A stretch of DNA of 64,000 nt, taken from NCBI GenBank assembly GCA_965199175.1, contig OZ240684.1, positions 682,001 to 746,000 of the forward strand, read 5' to 3'. Position numbers and translations under genes: made by a program. Under the pieces are notes generated by a model. It worked only from the letters and a program-made list of their open reading frames with translations, searched no databases and was not told where the DNA came from. Origin of the DNA: G963923945 sp965199175. GTDB lineage: Bacteria > Pseudomonadota > Alphaproteobacteria > G963923945. This document shows, one piece after another, positions 18,136 through 26,559 of this stretch. Position 1 is the stretch's first letter. Every line of letters begins with the position of its first letter.

Positions 18136-19380
18136 TTATGTCGGATTGACGACTGCGTGACGTTTTTTCCCGGCTGAAATTTTAATATATCCATCTTCCG
18201 AAAGATCATTGAGGGAAACCGGTCTGGTTTCATCGGTGATTGGTTGGCCGTTAATGCGCCCGCCACCACCACGAATGAGACGTTTGGCCTCACTTTTACT
18301 GGTTACCAGACCGGCCTGATAAAAAATTTCATAGGCAGGAAGACCGGCTTTGAGAATATGCCGGGCGATTCTGCATTGTGGCAGGTCAGCACCGATACCA
18401 CCCTGGCCAAAGGTTTGGGCAGCCGTTTTGGCAGCCTGATGGGCGGCTTTTTCTCCATGGCACAGCTTTGTTGCTTCTCTGGCCAGGATTTCTTTGGCTT
18501 CATTCAGCGCTGTTCCGTCAAGATTTTCCAGCCGGGCGATCTCTTTGAGCGGTAATTCGGTAAAAAGTCTGAGAAAGCGGGCAACATCTGCATCCTCGGT
18601 ATTGCGCCAGAATTGCCAGTAATCATAGGGTGAAAGCCGGTTTGCGTTGAGCCAGACCGCTCCTTTTGCCGTTTTTCCCATTTTGGTCCCGGAGGCTGTT
18701 TCAATCAGGGGGGTTGTGAGGCCAAATAAGGAGCGATTATCGACCCTCCGGGCCAGTTCGATCCCGCCGATAATGTTGCCCCATTGGTCAGAGCCACCCA
18801 TCTGTAGACGACACCCATAACGTCGTGACAATTCTAAAAAATCATAGGCCTGTAGAATCATATAATTAAATTCGAGAAAGCTGAGATTTTGCTGACGCTC
18901 CAGACGGAGTTTGACCGACTCAAGACCGAGCATCCGGTTGACTGAAAAATGCTGGCCAACATCACGCAGAAATGGAATATAAGCCAATTCATCAAGCCAA
19001 TCGGCATTATCCAGCATGAGTGCATCCTGAGGCTTTGTCCCGAAGGTTAAGAAACGTCTCAATACATCACTCAGGTGACGTTTATTGCTGGCGATCGTTT
19101 CTTCATTGAGCAGCCGCCGGGTTTCATCTTTACCTGAAGGGTCACCGATTTTGGTGGTACCACCCCCCATCAGGATAATCGGCTTATGGCCGTGACGCTG
19201 GAGCATCCGAAGCAGCATAATCGGCACCAGGCTACCGATATGGAGGCTATCGGCGGTACAATCAAACCCGACATAGGCGGCGATGGGCTCTCTGGCCATG
19301 AGAGCGTCCAGTTCATCACTATTGCTGCATTGGTGCAGATACCCGCGGGCATGCACCTCATTCATAAAAGCCGATTGCAT
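18136..19380 (-). CDS. tyrS: Tyrosyl-tRNA synthetase
   Basis: Charges tRNA-Tyr. 414 residues. Class I features: the HIGH-like motif in GFDCTADSLHIGSLVPI (about residues 38-54), the tyrosine-binding helix with QMGGSDQWGNI, and the KMSKS equivalent KMGKT near residue 235. The C-terminal S4 RNA-binding domain is present (SEAKRLIRGGGGRINGQPI). It is convergent with the AsmA-like gene and divergent from anmK, an arrangement common in alphaproteobacteria. Confidence 0.96.
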   Translation of the reverse strand: MQSAFMNEVHARGYLHQCSNSDELDALMAREPIAAYVGFDCTADSLHIGSLVPIMLLRMLQRHGHKPIILMGGGTTKIGDPSGKDETRRLLNEETIASNKRHLSDVLRRFLTFGTKPQDALMLDNADWLDELAYIPFLRDVGQHFSVNRMLGLESVKLRLERQQNLSFLEFNYMILQAYDFLELSRRYGCRLQMGGSDQWGNIIGGIELARRVDNRSLFGLTTPLIETASGTKMGKTAKGAVWLNANRLSPYDYWQFWRNTEDADVARFLRLFTELPLKEIARLENLDGTALNEAKEILAREATKLCHGEKAAHQAAKTAAQTFGQGGIGADLPQCRIARHILKAGLPAYEIFYQAGLVTSKSEAKRLIRGGGGRINGQPITDETRPVSLNDLSEDGYIKISAGKKRHAVVNPT

Positions 19381-19452
19381 CTTACTTCCCCTTTTATGCG
19401 GCGGCGTTTAGCATAGCATTTCGGTTGTCACAATGGACAGTTATCAGGGTTA

Positions 19453-19518
19453 TATTGTGTCAGGGTCATATTTGTATCAGGATCGTATTGTGTCAGGGTC
19501 ATATTTGTATCAGGATTG
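19453..19518 (+). repeat. 33-bp direct repeat, 2 copies, intergenic
   Basis: Two adjacent near-identical 33-bp units starting tattgtgtcagggtcatatt in the divergent tyrS-anmK gap. They end just before the anmK start region, so they should sit within or next to both promoters. Confidence 0.9.
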
Positions 19519-19530
19519 TGTTTGCTGGTC

Positions 19531-20697
19531 ATGTTTCCTTGTCTGAGTCTTCCTCTTGATTCTGGCCTGGTGCCGATTGATGCTGAAATATGTGCCATCG
19601 GTCTGATGAGTGGCACGTCTCTTGATGGTGTTGATGCTGCTGTTCTGACAACAGACGGGGTTTCGGTTCTTTGCCCTGGCCCTGCATTGACTCTTCCTTA
19701 TCCTGAATCTTTTCAATCAGAATTGCGGGCACTTCTTGGTCTTGATCGTGATATGGATCGCGCCCGAACAGAACCTGTCGAACATATTTTGACTGAGATT
19801 CATGCTCAGGCAGTCGAAAAGCTCCTGCTTGAGATGAGTGATCATCCTCCCCCGGAACATAATAACACCCCGTACGTGATTGGGTTTCATGGCCACACGG
19901 TCACTCATGCCCCGGAACGTGGCTGGACATGGCAGTTGGGGAATGGTGATATTTTGGCGAAAAGAACCGGTCTTACCGTGGTGAGTGATTTTCGGTCTTC
20001 TGATATCGCAGCAGGGGGGCAGGGGGCTCCTCTGGCTCCTCTCTTTCACCAGGCACTCAGCCACCATATCAGTCGACCGGTTGCTTTTCTCAATATTGGT
20101 GGGATCGGGAATGTAACCTGGATTGGTTCAAAGAATGATCTGATTGCTTTTGATACCGGTCCCGGAAATGCCCTGATTGATGATTGGATCAGGGATCACG
20201 GGTTGGGGAACTATGATGCCGGGGGTGCTGTGGCTGCTCAGGGGCAAGTGGATCAACAGGCTCTCAACCGTCTTCTCACTCATGACTATTTTGGGTCTCC
20301 CCCCCCTAAGTCGCTTGACCGTCTGGCTTTTAATACTGCGGCGGTGGCTGATTTGTCGGTCACTGACGGAGCCGCAACGCTCACCGCTTTTACCGCCCGG
20401 GCTGTTGCTCTTTGCCTGAATCATTTTCCGGACCCGCCACAGCATTGGTTTGTGACTGGTGGCGGGCGTCTCAATCATTATTTGATGGACCAGCTACGCG
20501 ATATCCTCAATCGGTCAGTGAAATCGAATATATCAGTTGAACCTATAGAATGTCTCGGTTGGTCGGGGGATGCTCTGGAGGCTCAGGCTTTTGCCTATCT
20601 TGCTGTGCGTGCATGCAAGGGGTTACCACTGACTGATCCATCGACAACCGGTGCTGCCCGGTCATTATCTGGTGGGTGTTTCCATTATCCCGGCTGA
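19531..20697 (+). CDS. anmK: Anhydro-N-acetylmuramic acid kinase
   Basis: Phosphorylates 1,6-anhydroMurNAc to MurNAc-6-phosphate during peptidoglycan recycling, which fits with nagZ at 42.7 kb. Sugar-kinase (ASKHA) signatures: IGLMSGTSLDGVDAA near the N-terminus, FLNIGGIGNVTWIG, FDTGPGNALIDDWI, and VTGGGRLNHYL. I chose ATG 19531; the frame extends to a TTG at 19516, and the conserved region begins about 25 codons in, so a later GTG start is also possible. Confidence 0.93.
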   Translation: MFPCLSLPLDSGLVPIDAEICAIGLMSGTSLDGVDAAVLTTDGVSVLCPGPALTLPYPESFQSELRALLGLDRDMDRARTEPVEHILTEIHAQAVEKLLLEMSDHPPPEHNNTPYVIGFHGHTVTHAPERGWTWQLGNGDILAKRTGLTVVSDFRSSDIAAGGQGAPLAPLFHQALSHHISRPVAFLNIGGIGNVTWIGSKNDLIAFDTGPGNALIDDWIRDHGLGNYDAGGAVAAQGQVDQQALNRLLTHDYFGSPPPKSLDRLAFNTAAVADLSVTDGAATLTAFTARAVALCLNHFPDPPQHWFVTGGGRLNHYLMDQLRDILNRSVKSNISVEPIECLGWSGDALEAQAFAYLAVRACKGLPLTDPSTTGAARSLSGGCFHYPG

Positions 20698-20819
20698 TCC
20701 GGCACAGGAGAATAAGCTGGCTCTGTCCATCAAATTCTATCTATCACACTCTATTCATCAAATCTTCGCGCAAAATTCGATCGCAATTCGGGTATGATAG
20801 GGGTTTGATTGGCCGGAGA

Positions 20820-21470
20820 TCAGGCAGCATTCTGAAGCGTTCTTTCTTCTATATAACGGCTGACGATACCTGCCAGTTCATCATGTTTACCGGTAAAAAA
20901 ATGGTCGCATTCCTGGACTGTTTTATACTCAACCTCAATATTACGCTGGGCATTGATTTTCTGAGCCAGCTTAGCGGCGCTGGATTCGCAGACAATCGTA
21001 TCATCCTTTCCGTGAACGATGATACCAGAGGAGGGGCAGGGGGCCAGAAAATGAAAATCATATTGCTCTGCGGGTGGTGAAATAGACACAAAGCCGGAAA
21101 TTTCCGGGCGCCGCATCAAGAGTTGCATCCCGATCCAGGCACCAAAGGAAAAACCGCATATCCAGCAGATCTGAGAATTGGGATTATGGGTCTGGAGCCA
21201 ATCAAGAGCTGCTGCGGCATCACATAACTCGCCTTCTGCACCATCATGGTCACCATGAGAGCGTCCAACACCACGAAAATTAAAGCGCAATGTTGAGCAA
21301 TGATGTTTGATAAATACTTGCGATAACGTATAAATGACTTTGTTATGCATGCTCCCGCCGTATTGCGGATGCGGATGCAAAATCAGCGCAATCGGCGAAT
21401 CTTCGGTATTATTGTGTTGGTAACGCGCTTCAATCCGGCCGGCCGGGCCGTTGATGATGACTTCAGGCAT
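20820..21470 (-). CDS. Alpha/beta hydrolase (COG2945 type)
   Basis: 216 residues. Alpha/beta-hydrolase fold with the oxyanion segment ILHPHPQYGGSM, the nucleophile elbow GFSFGA (serine), the acid in HGKDDTIV and the catalytic histidine in ECDHFF. This small-hydrolase group is widespread in alphaproteobacteria, often close to cysteine desulfurase genes; the substrate is unknown. It is convergent with anmK (122-bp gap with no clear terminator). Confidence 0.85.
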   Translation of the reverse strand: MPEVIINGPAGRIEARYQHNNTEDSPIALILHPHPQYGGSMHNKVIYTLSQVFIKHHCSTLRFNFRGVGRSHGDHDGAEGELCDAAAALDWLQTHNPNSQICWICGFSFGAWIGMQLLMRRPEISGFVSISPPAEQYDFHFLAPCPSSGIIVHGKDDTIVCESSAAKLAQKINAQRNIEVEYKTVQECDHFFTGKHDELAGIVSRYIEERTLQNAA

Positions 21471-21689
21471 CCTGCCTCCTCATACATAATGGGTTGATCG
21501 TCACGGGATAGGTCTTCCTCTATTGATGATGCTTGCGATGATGCTTGTCGGCGGGATCATCAGCCGGGTAAAAAGAGGCACCCTATTGGAATTTGTCTCC
21601 CTGTTTCATTGATATCCTGATCAATATTTCAACCGATAATGCCTGTACCCAACAAAGTGTCTTTCTCTGTTGCAAACACCGGGTCATTC

Positions 21690-21930
21690 ATTGTTTGATA
21701 CTGTTTCATTTGATTGTTTAATACTGTTTGATACTGTTTGATATGTTGATATGAATCGCCTGATACGGACTATCTGATACGAACTGTCTGAGTATGAACC
21801 ATCTGATATGAATCGACTGATACGGACTGTCTGATATGGACCATCTGATACGTTGTTTCATTCACAGGTATCTGATCACATTATCTGACCGTATTATTTA
21901 TTTGACCGTATTATCTGATCGTCATCCTGT
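21690..21930 (+). repeat. Degenerate TGATAC/CTGATATG repeat region in a 600-bp gap
   Basis: The 604-bp gap between the hydrolase and cysE (21471-22074) has no credible gene. Its centre is a patchwork of short repeats: tgtttgatac in several copies, then overlapping copies of cgactgatacggactgtctg and accatctgatatgaat, then two copies of tgaccgtattat. Spacing is irregular (roughly 10, 14 and 50 bp), so it is layered duplication rather than one clean array. The outer parts of the gap show nothing further except possible cysE promoter sequence near 22000-22030. Confidence 0.75.
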
Positions 21931-22074
21931 CTGATCATAACGGCGCATTGGCCGGGTGATTGTGCTGAGTCATCACCAATCGGCCAATTTTCCACTATAC
22001 TAACGCATTCTATAATAATCCAATATATAATAACGCATGATCATGGGTATGTCAGAGGCTGAGTTTTCAGGAAG

Positions 22075-22830
22075 ATGGCAATGATCCGGGAAGATTTACA
22101 AGCAGTTCTGGAACGTGATCCTTCGGTGCGCAGCCGTATTGAGGTGATTCTCACCAATTCCGGGTTTCACGCTGTCCTCTGGCATCGTTTATGTCATCTG
22201 TTGTGGTGCTGGCGGTTGCGGCTGGTCGCCCGTTTTCTGGCCATGTTCAGCCGATTTTTAACCGGCGTCGAAATTCATCCGGCGGTCCGGATTGGCCGGG
22301 GGTTTTTTATTGACCATGGTTCCGGGGTGGTGATTGGTGAAACTTCAGAAATCGGTGATCATGTGACACTCTATCACCAGGTGACTCTGGGTGGTATTTC
22401 GCCGGCTATTGATAGTTTTAGCCAGGTTGAGAAAAAACGCCATCCGACAGTCAAAGATGGGGCTATTATTGGTTCGGGAGCTCAGATTTTGGGTCCGGTT
22501 GTGGTCGGTGAGCGGGCGCGTGTCGGGGCGAATGCGGTGGTTCTCAGGGATGTTAAAGCCGGATCGACGGTTGTCGGCATTCCGGCAAAAGCGGTCACAC
22601 GAGCAGCCGCATGTCCTGATGAGGAATTTACGGCTTATGGAACGCCGTTGGGTGGTTTTCCCGATCCTCTGCCCCGGGCGATGGAAAGTATCATGGCTGA
22701 AATCGAACATCTCAATGAGCGTCTGAGCACTCTTGAACAACAGATCAAACAGAATCACGATTCTGATCAAAAGACCGCATTAGCCGATTCATCTGAAGAT
22801 GCCGCCAGCCGTGACTCCCCGGGGATTTGA
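22075..22830 (+). CDS. cysE: Serine O-acetyltransferase
   Basis: Makes O-acetylserine from serine and acetyl-CoA, the carbon skeleton for cysteine. 251 residues. A helical N-terminus (REDLQAVLERDPSVRSRIEV, WHRLCHLLW) is followed by a left-handed beta helix with the catalytic Asp-His in FIDHGSGVVIGET, plus TLYHQVTLGG and the C-terminal GIPAKAV. The GAGTTTTCAGGAAG segment supplies the ribosome-binding site. Next on the strand is a cysteine desulfurase, linking cysteine supply and sulfur use. Confidence 0.95.
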   Translation: MAMIREDLQAVLERDPSVRSRIEVILTNSGFHAVLWHRLCHLLWCWRLRLVARFLAMFSRFLTGVEIHPAVRIGRGFFIDHGSGVVIGETSEIGDHVTLYHQVTLGGISPAIDSFSQVEKKRHPTVKDGAIIGSGAQILGPVVVGERARVGANAVVLRDVKAGSTVVGIPAKAVTRAAACPDEEFTAYGTPLGGFPDPLPRAMESIMAEIEHLNERLSTLEQQIKQNHDSDQKTALADSSEDAASRDSPGI

Positions 22831-22856
22831 TCAATCACATGTCAGCGGCATGATGT

Positions 22857-22917
22857 CGATTTATCTCAATGATGATTTATCTCGGCGATGATTGATCTCA
22901 ATGATGATGTATCTCGA
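22857..22917 (+). repeat. About 30-bp imperfect direct repeat at a gene start
   Basis: The segment cgatttatctcaatgatgat is followed by a near copy cgatgattgatctcaatgat. The second copy contains the ATG cluster at which the cysteine desulfurase starts, so the start region itself appears duplicated. Confidence 0.7.
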
Positions 22918-24112
22918 TTATAATGCAGCAGCACCCCTGCTTCCTGAAGCCAAAGCGGCTATGCTGCGGGTTTTGGAAATGACCGGCAATCCGTCTTCTG
23001 TTCATGGATTTGGTCGCCGATTGCGCCAGGAGATTGAAACGGCCCGCCAATCAGTGGCTGCTTTGGTTGGGGCCCATCCCCATGAAGTGGTTTTTACCTC
23101 CGGCGGTACTGAGGCGAATAACCTTGTTTTGAGGGCTTTTGGTGCGGGTCAACACGTGATGGTATCGGCGGGGGAACATCCCAGCATGATCAAAGCGGCA
23201 TCCCGGGGAATGGTGGTGCCTCTGACAACCGGGGGATCGATTCGCTTTGAGGGCCTTGAAAGCGTTCTCAATGCTGTTCGATCTGAAAATGCTGAGCAAT
23301 GTGAAAATACTACGAAATGTGGAAATTCTGCTGAACGTGAAAATACTGATAAAGCTGAAAATGCTGAGCAATGTGAATGCCCGATATTGGTTTCGGTGAT
23401 GATGGCCAATAATGAGACCGGCGTTCTCAACCCGATGGATGATATTGTGGCCTGGGGACGTGATCGCGGGGTCTATCTGCATAGTGATGCCGTTCAGGCG
23501 GTGGGAAAAATCCCGGTTGATCTGAGTGCTCTTGATCTTGATTACCTGACCATCTCAGCGCATAAAATCGGCGGTCCACATGGTGTTGGTGCGTTGATTA
23601 TCCGTCACGAAAGCCCTTTTGTTGCCGGTATTGTTGGGGGCGGTCAGGAGGGGGGGCGGCGCGCCGGAACCGAAGATGCAGCATCGATTGCCGGTTTTGG
23701 GGCTGCTGCGGCTGTGGCGACACTTTCCCGATGGGGCCAGGTTGCGGCTTTGCGTGATGACTTTGAGAAACGTTTGCTGACCCATATACCCGAAGCGATC
23801 ATTTTTGGCTCTATGGAGCCGCGTTTGCCCAATACCTGTTGCTTTGCTCTGCCTGGGTTATCCAATGACATTCAACTGATGCATCTTGACCTGGCAGGGA
23901 TTGCCGTGAGTTCGGGTTCTGCCTGTTCTTCGGGCCGTGTTGAGCCTTCTTCGGTTCTTCTGGCAATGGGGGTGCCGCCTGATCTGGCTGCATGTGCCAT
24001 TCGGGTCAGCCTGGGTCTGGAGAGCAGTCAATCAGAGCTGGATGCGTTGTTCTCGCAACTCATGCAGTTACGCAGCCGCAGGCATAAGCATGCTGTATCA
24101 GTGATGAATTAG
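22901..24112 (+). CDS. Cysteine desulfurase, NifS/IscS-like, with hexapeptide insertion
   Basis: PLP enzyme that takes sulfur from cysteine. NifS pattern: MMYLDYNAAAPLLPEA, FTSGGTEANN, SVMMANNETGVLNP, the PLP lysine in LTISAHKIGGPHG, and the catalytic cysteine loop SSGSACSSGRVEPS. Start codons ATG at 22901, 22904 and 22907 are all possible. Residues about 129-158 are a five-copy six-residue array (ENAEQC ENTTKC GNSAER and two more) inserted before the strand leading to ANNETG; it is absent from usual family members. The gene follows cysE. Its stop overlaps the stop of the convergent chemotaxis gene in the four bases TTAG. One of three cysteine desulfurases in the window. Confidence 0.9.
   Translation: MMMYLDYNAAAPLLPEAKAAMLRVLEMTGNPSSVHGFGRRLRQEIETARQSVAALVGAHPHEVVFTSGGTEANNLVLRAFGAGQHVMVSAGEHPSMIKAASRGMVVPLTTGGSIRFEGLESVLNAVRSENAEQCENTTKCGNSAERENTDKAENAEQCECPILVSVMMANNETGVLNPMDDIVAWGRDRGVYLHSDAVQAVGKIPVDLSALDLDYLTISAHKIGGPHGVGALIIRHESPFVAGIVGGGQEGGRRAGTEDAASIAGFGAAAAVATLSRWGQVAALRDDFEKRLLTHIPEAIIFGSMEPRLPNTCCFALPGLSNDIQLMHLDLAGIAVSSGSACSSGRVEPSSVLLAMGVPPDLAACAIRVSLGLESSQSELDALFSQLMQLRSRRHKHAVSVMN
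23285..23374 (+). repeat. 18-bp direct repeat, 5 copies, in cysteine desulfurase gene
   Basis: Five adjacent 18-bp units, in frame. The first and fifth are identical (gaaaatgctgagcaatgt); the three between have diverged. They encode ENAEQC, ENTTKC, GNSAER, ENTDKA and ENAEQC. Confidence 0.95.
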
Positions 24113-26271
24113 GCGACAGCTTTGACTTGTTTGATGAAAGACGTCACGGTTTCTTTCAGGATATCGACCTGATCGGTGACATTTTCTGCAGCTGTATTGG
24201 CCTGGCCGGCTGATTGGCTGGCATATTCAATAGCATTCTGATTTTTTCCCATATCCGAGAGTATGGCTTTGGTCCCGTCAGCGGCTTTCTGGATGCTGCG
24301 GCTGATATCCTTGGTTGACGTATCCTGAGCCTCTATGGAGGTTTGGATTGCTGTGACATAACCACTGATTTCACCCATCGATTCAGAAATGCTTTTGATG
24401 ACTTCGACGGCTGTTGAGGTTGATTCCTGAATAGAGGTTATCTGAGAAGAGATATTTTCGGTGGCATTGGCGGTTTGACCGGCCAGATCTTTAACCTCCG
24501 AAGCCACGACGGCGAATCCTTTTCCGGCGTCCCCGGCCCGGGCGGCCTCGATAGTGGCGTTGAGAGCCAGAAGATTGGTTTGTTCAGCGATATCCTGAAT
24601 GATCATGGTCACATTACCGATATTCCGGGCTGACTGATCCAATGTGGAGACCTGATCATTGGCGGCCTTGGTATTCCTGGTTGCTTCGGTGATGTCACCA
24701 CTGACCCGGTTGATCTGCTGGCTGATTTCGGCAATGGAAGTGGATAATTCTTCAGCCGCTGAGGCAACAGTTTGGGTATTGGTTGAATTTTCCTGAGTTT
24801 GTTCAGCCGTTTGTGCAACGATTTTTTTCCTTTCCAGCGAATTTTCAAACAACGCTTTGGATGTGTCACGCATATTGCCCATGCTTTCGCTGATTGACTG
24901 GAGCGTTTTTTCAATATGCTTTTCAAATACTCTGATATTCTTCTGCATTTCTTTGTTTTTGTTTTCGGCTTCTACATGGGCCTGGTGTTCTTTGGCGAGT
25001 GTTTCTTTCTCCGAATCGATGCGTTTGATTATATTGTCGCGCAAAATAATGGTTGCACGCCCCATCTTACCAATTTCATCTGTACGATTTCCTGTATCCA
25101 GAACCAGGCTGGTATTCCCTTCAGCCAGTTTATTGACAAAAAATTCTAATTTCTTCAATGGGTTGGTTATGGAACGGGAGAAATAGAGACTCATAAAGAT
25201 GGCGACTAAAATCCATACCGCAGTGCTGATAGAGACTTTATCCAGAATTGCGTTAATGGATGCAAAAATTTCTTCTGTTTCCTGGACCGCCGCAACCGAC
25301 CAGAGGGTATTTTCAAATTCGAGAAGTGTGGCCGCAACCTTTAATTCAACACCACGATAATCAGAACTTTGGTCGGTGGTATTGTGTCCTTCAAAGGATC
25401 GCGTAATCGCCTCAGACATAATTTGAGAAGATAAAATATCATTTTCTTCGCTAAACGGTGAATCATTGCGCAGAAGCCCGTCCTGGCCAACAATTAATGT
25501 TTCACCGGTTTGCCCAAGCCCTGAACTGTGTGTCATGATCTCATTGATCTCATCAATCGGCATCTGAAAGACCGTGACACCGATTTTTTGGTCACCCTCA
25601 TAGACCGGCGTTGAGATAAAACTGGCCGGCGCATCATAGCTGGGGCCATAGGGCCGAAAGTCAAAAAAGTGAATCGATTGCTTTTGACTGCTTTCCTGTG
25701 CCGACCGGAAGGCATTGCCCAGGTCAGTATCTTTCCAGATACCGGTCAGCAGATTGGTGGCGTAATCATTTTCCTTAAAAACGCTGTAAATCAGATTACC
25801 ATCCAGATCAAACAGGAAAATATCGTAATACCCTTTTTCCTTCAGGAACAAACGAAACCAGGGATGCAACGCCCCATGCAGGGTATCGTAATATTCCACC
25901 CCTGCCTGATCGAGCATGTCTTTCTGGCCAAGCGGGTAGGGATTATTCTCAATATAGGATTGTTGCAGATAATGGGTCTGCTCACCTGAAGGGAGTTGAT
26001 TCCAGGCATCTGTAAAATCTTTGGTCGCCTGAATGACGATTGGACTATCGGCAAAAATGCGGATATCGCTTCTGATATTCTCAAGGTAATTTTCTAACTC
26101 CGCTTTGCGGATTACAGCGGTTGCTTCCAGACGCGCAAAAGCGGTTTCACGGATATCACCAGAAGTGATCAGATGAATACCGGCTGCAATCCCCCCGCAA
26201 GCGAAAATAACCAGCGAAGCTGAAAGCAGGGATATTTTTGATCTTATGGGTAAATTGCCAATGAAACTCAT
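24109..26271 (-). CDS. Methyl-accepting chemotaxis protein with extracytoplasmic Cache-type sensor
   Basis: 720 residues. Membrane segment at about 12-34, then a long periplasmic domain (about 35-340) with double-Cache character (YYDTLHGALHPWFRLFL, GYYDIFLFDLDGNLIYSVF, GQTGETLIVGQDGLL), a second membrane segment near 345-365, a HAMP region (SITNPLKKLEFFVNKLAEG), and the cytoplasmic signalling hairpin with its tip near residues 560-597 (EQTNLLALNATIEAARAG, KGFAVVASEVKDLA). No CheR-binding tail is seen. It is an isolated receptor with no che genes nearby; its ligand is unknown. It implies a motile or once-motile cell. It breaks the sulfur gene cluster, so it may be a later insertion. Confidence 0.93.
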   Translation of the reverse strand: MSFIGNLPIRSKISLLSASLVIFACGGIAAGIHLITSGDIRETAFARLEATAVIRKAELENYLENIRSDIRIFADSPIVIQATKDFTDAWNQLPSGEQTHYLQQSYIENNPYPLGQKDMLDQAGVEYYDTLHGALHPWFRLFLKEKGYYDIFLFDLDGNLIYSVFKENDYATNLLTGIWKDTDLGNAFRSAQESSQKQSIHFFDFRPYGPSYDAPASFISTPVYEGDQKIGVTVFQMPIDEINEIMTHSSGLGQTGETLIVGQDGLLRNDSPFSEENDILSSQIMSEAITRSFEGHNTTDQSSDYRGVELKVAATLLEFENTLWSVAAVQETEEIFASINAILDKVSISTAVWILVAIFMSLYFSRSITNPLKKLEFFVNKLAEGNTSLVLDTGNRTDEIGKMGRATIILRDNIIKRIDSEKETLAKEHQAHVEAENKNKEMQKNIRVFEKHIEKTLQSISESMGNMRDTSKALFENSLERKKIVAQTAEQTQENSTNTQTVASAAEELSTSIAEISQQINRVSGDITEATRNTKAANDQVSTLDQSARNIGNVTMIIQDIAEQTNLLALNATIEAARAGDAGKGFAVVASEVKDLAGQTANATENISSQITSIQESTSTAVEVIKSISESMGEISGYVTAIQTSIEAQDTSTKDISRSIQKAADGTKAILSDMGKNQNAIEYASQSAGQANTAAENVTDQVDILKETVTSFIKQVKAVA

Positions 26272-26359
26272 GCTGTTATAAATATTTTATATAAATATTT
26301 TAATGAAACAACTTTAACGACACCAAAAACCATTTTTAAAGGATACACAAGCAGAGATT

Positions 26360-26500
26360 CCTTCGCACATATATTCGCACATAAAAAAGATTCTTTGGGG
26401 GCATAAAAAAGACGGTTTGATGATTCAACAACAATTTAATGACTCAATAACAGTTTAATGACTAATGACAATTTAGTGACTTGAATGATAACTTAATGAC
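26360..26500 (+). repeat. Short A+T-rich direct repeats upstream of the chemotaxis gene
   Basis: The gap 26272-26559 has no gene. It holds two copies of ttcgcacata with following cataaaaaagac/cataaaaaagat segments, and then several copies of acaatttaatgact-like units. It would contain the chemotaxis gene promoter on the minus strand. Confidence 0.65.
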
Positions 26501-26559
26501 AACAAAATGCTTCCCTGGGCGTGGTCCCACGCAGGAAGATATATCTGGTTTTTACTTTT

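Noticed and set aside
21690..21930. Possible CRISPR array in the TGATAC repeat region
   Set aside because: The repeats are short, degenerate and irregularly spaced, there are no unique spacers of constant length, and no cas genes are in the window.
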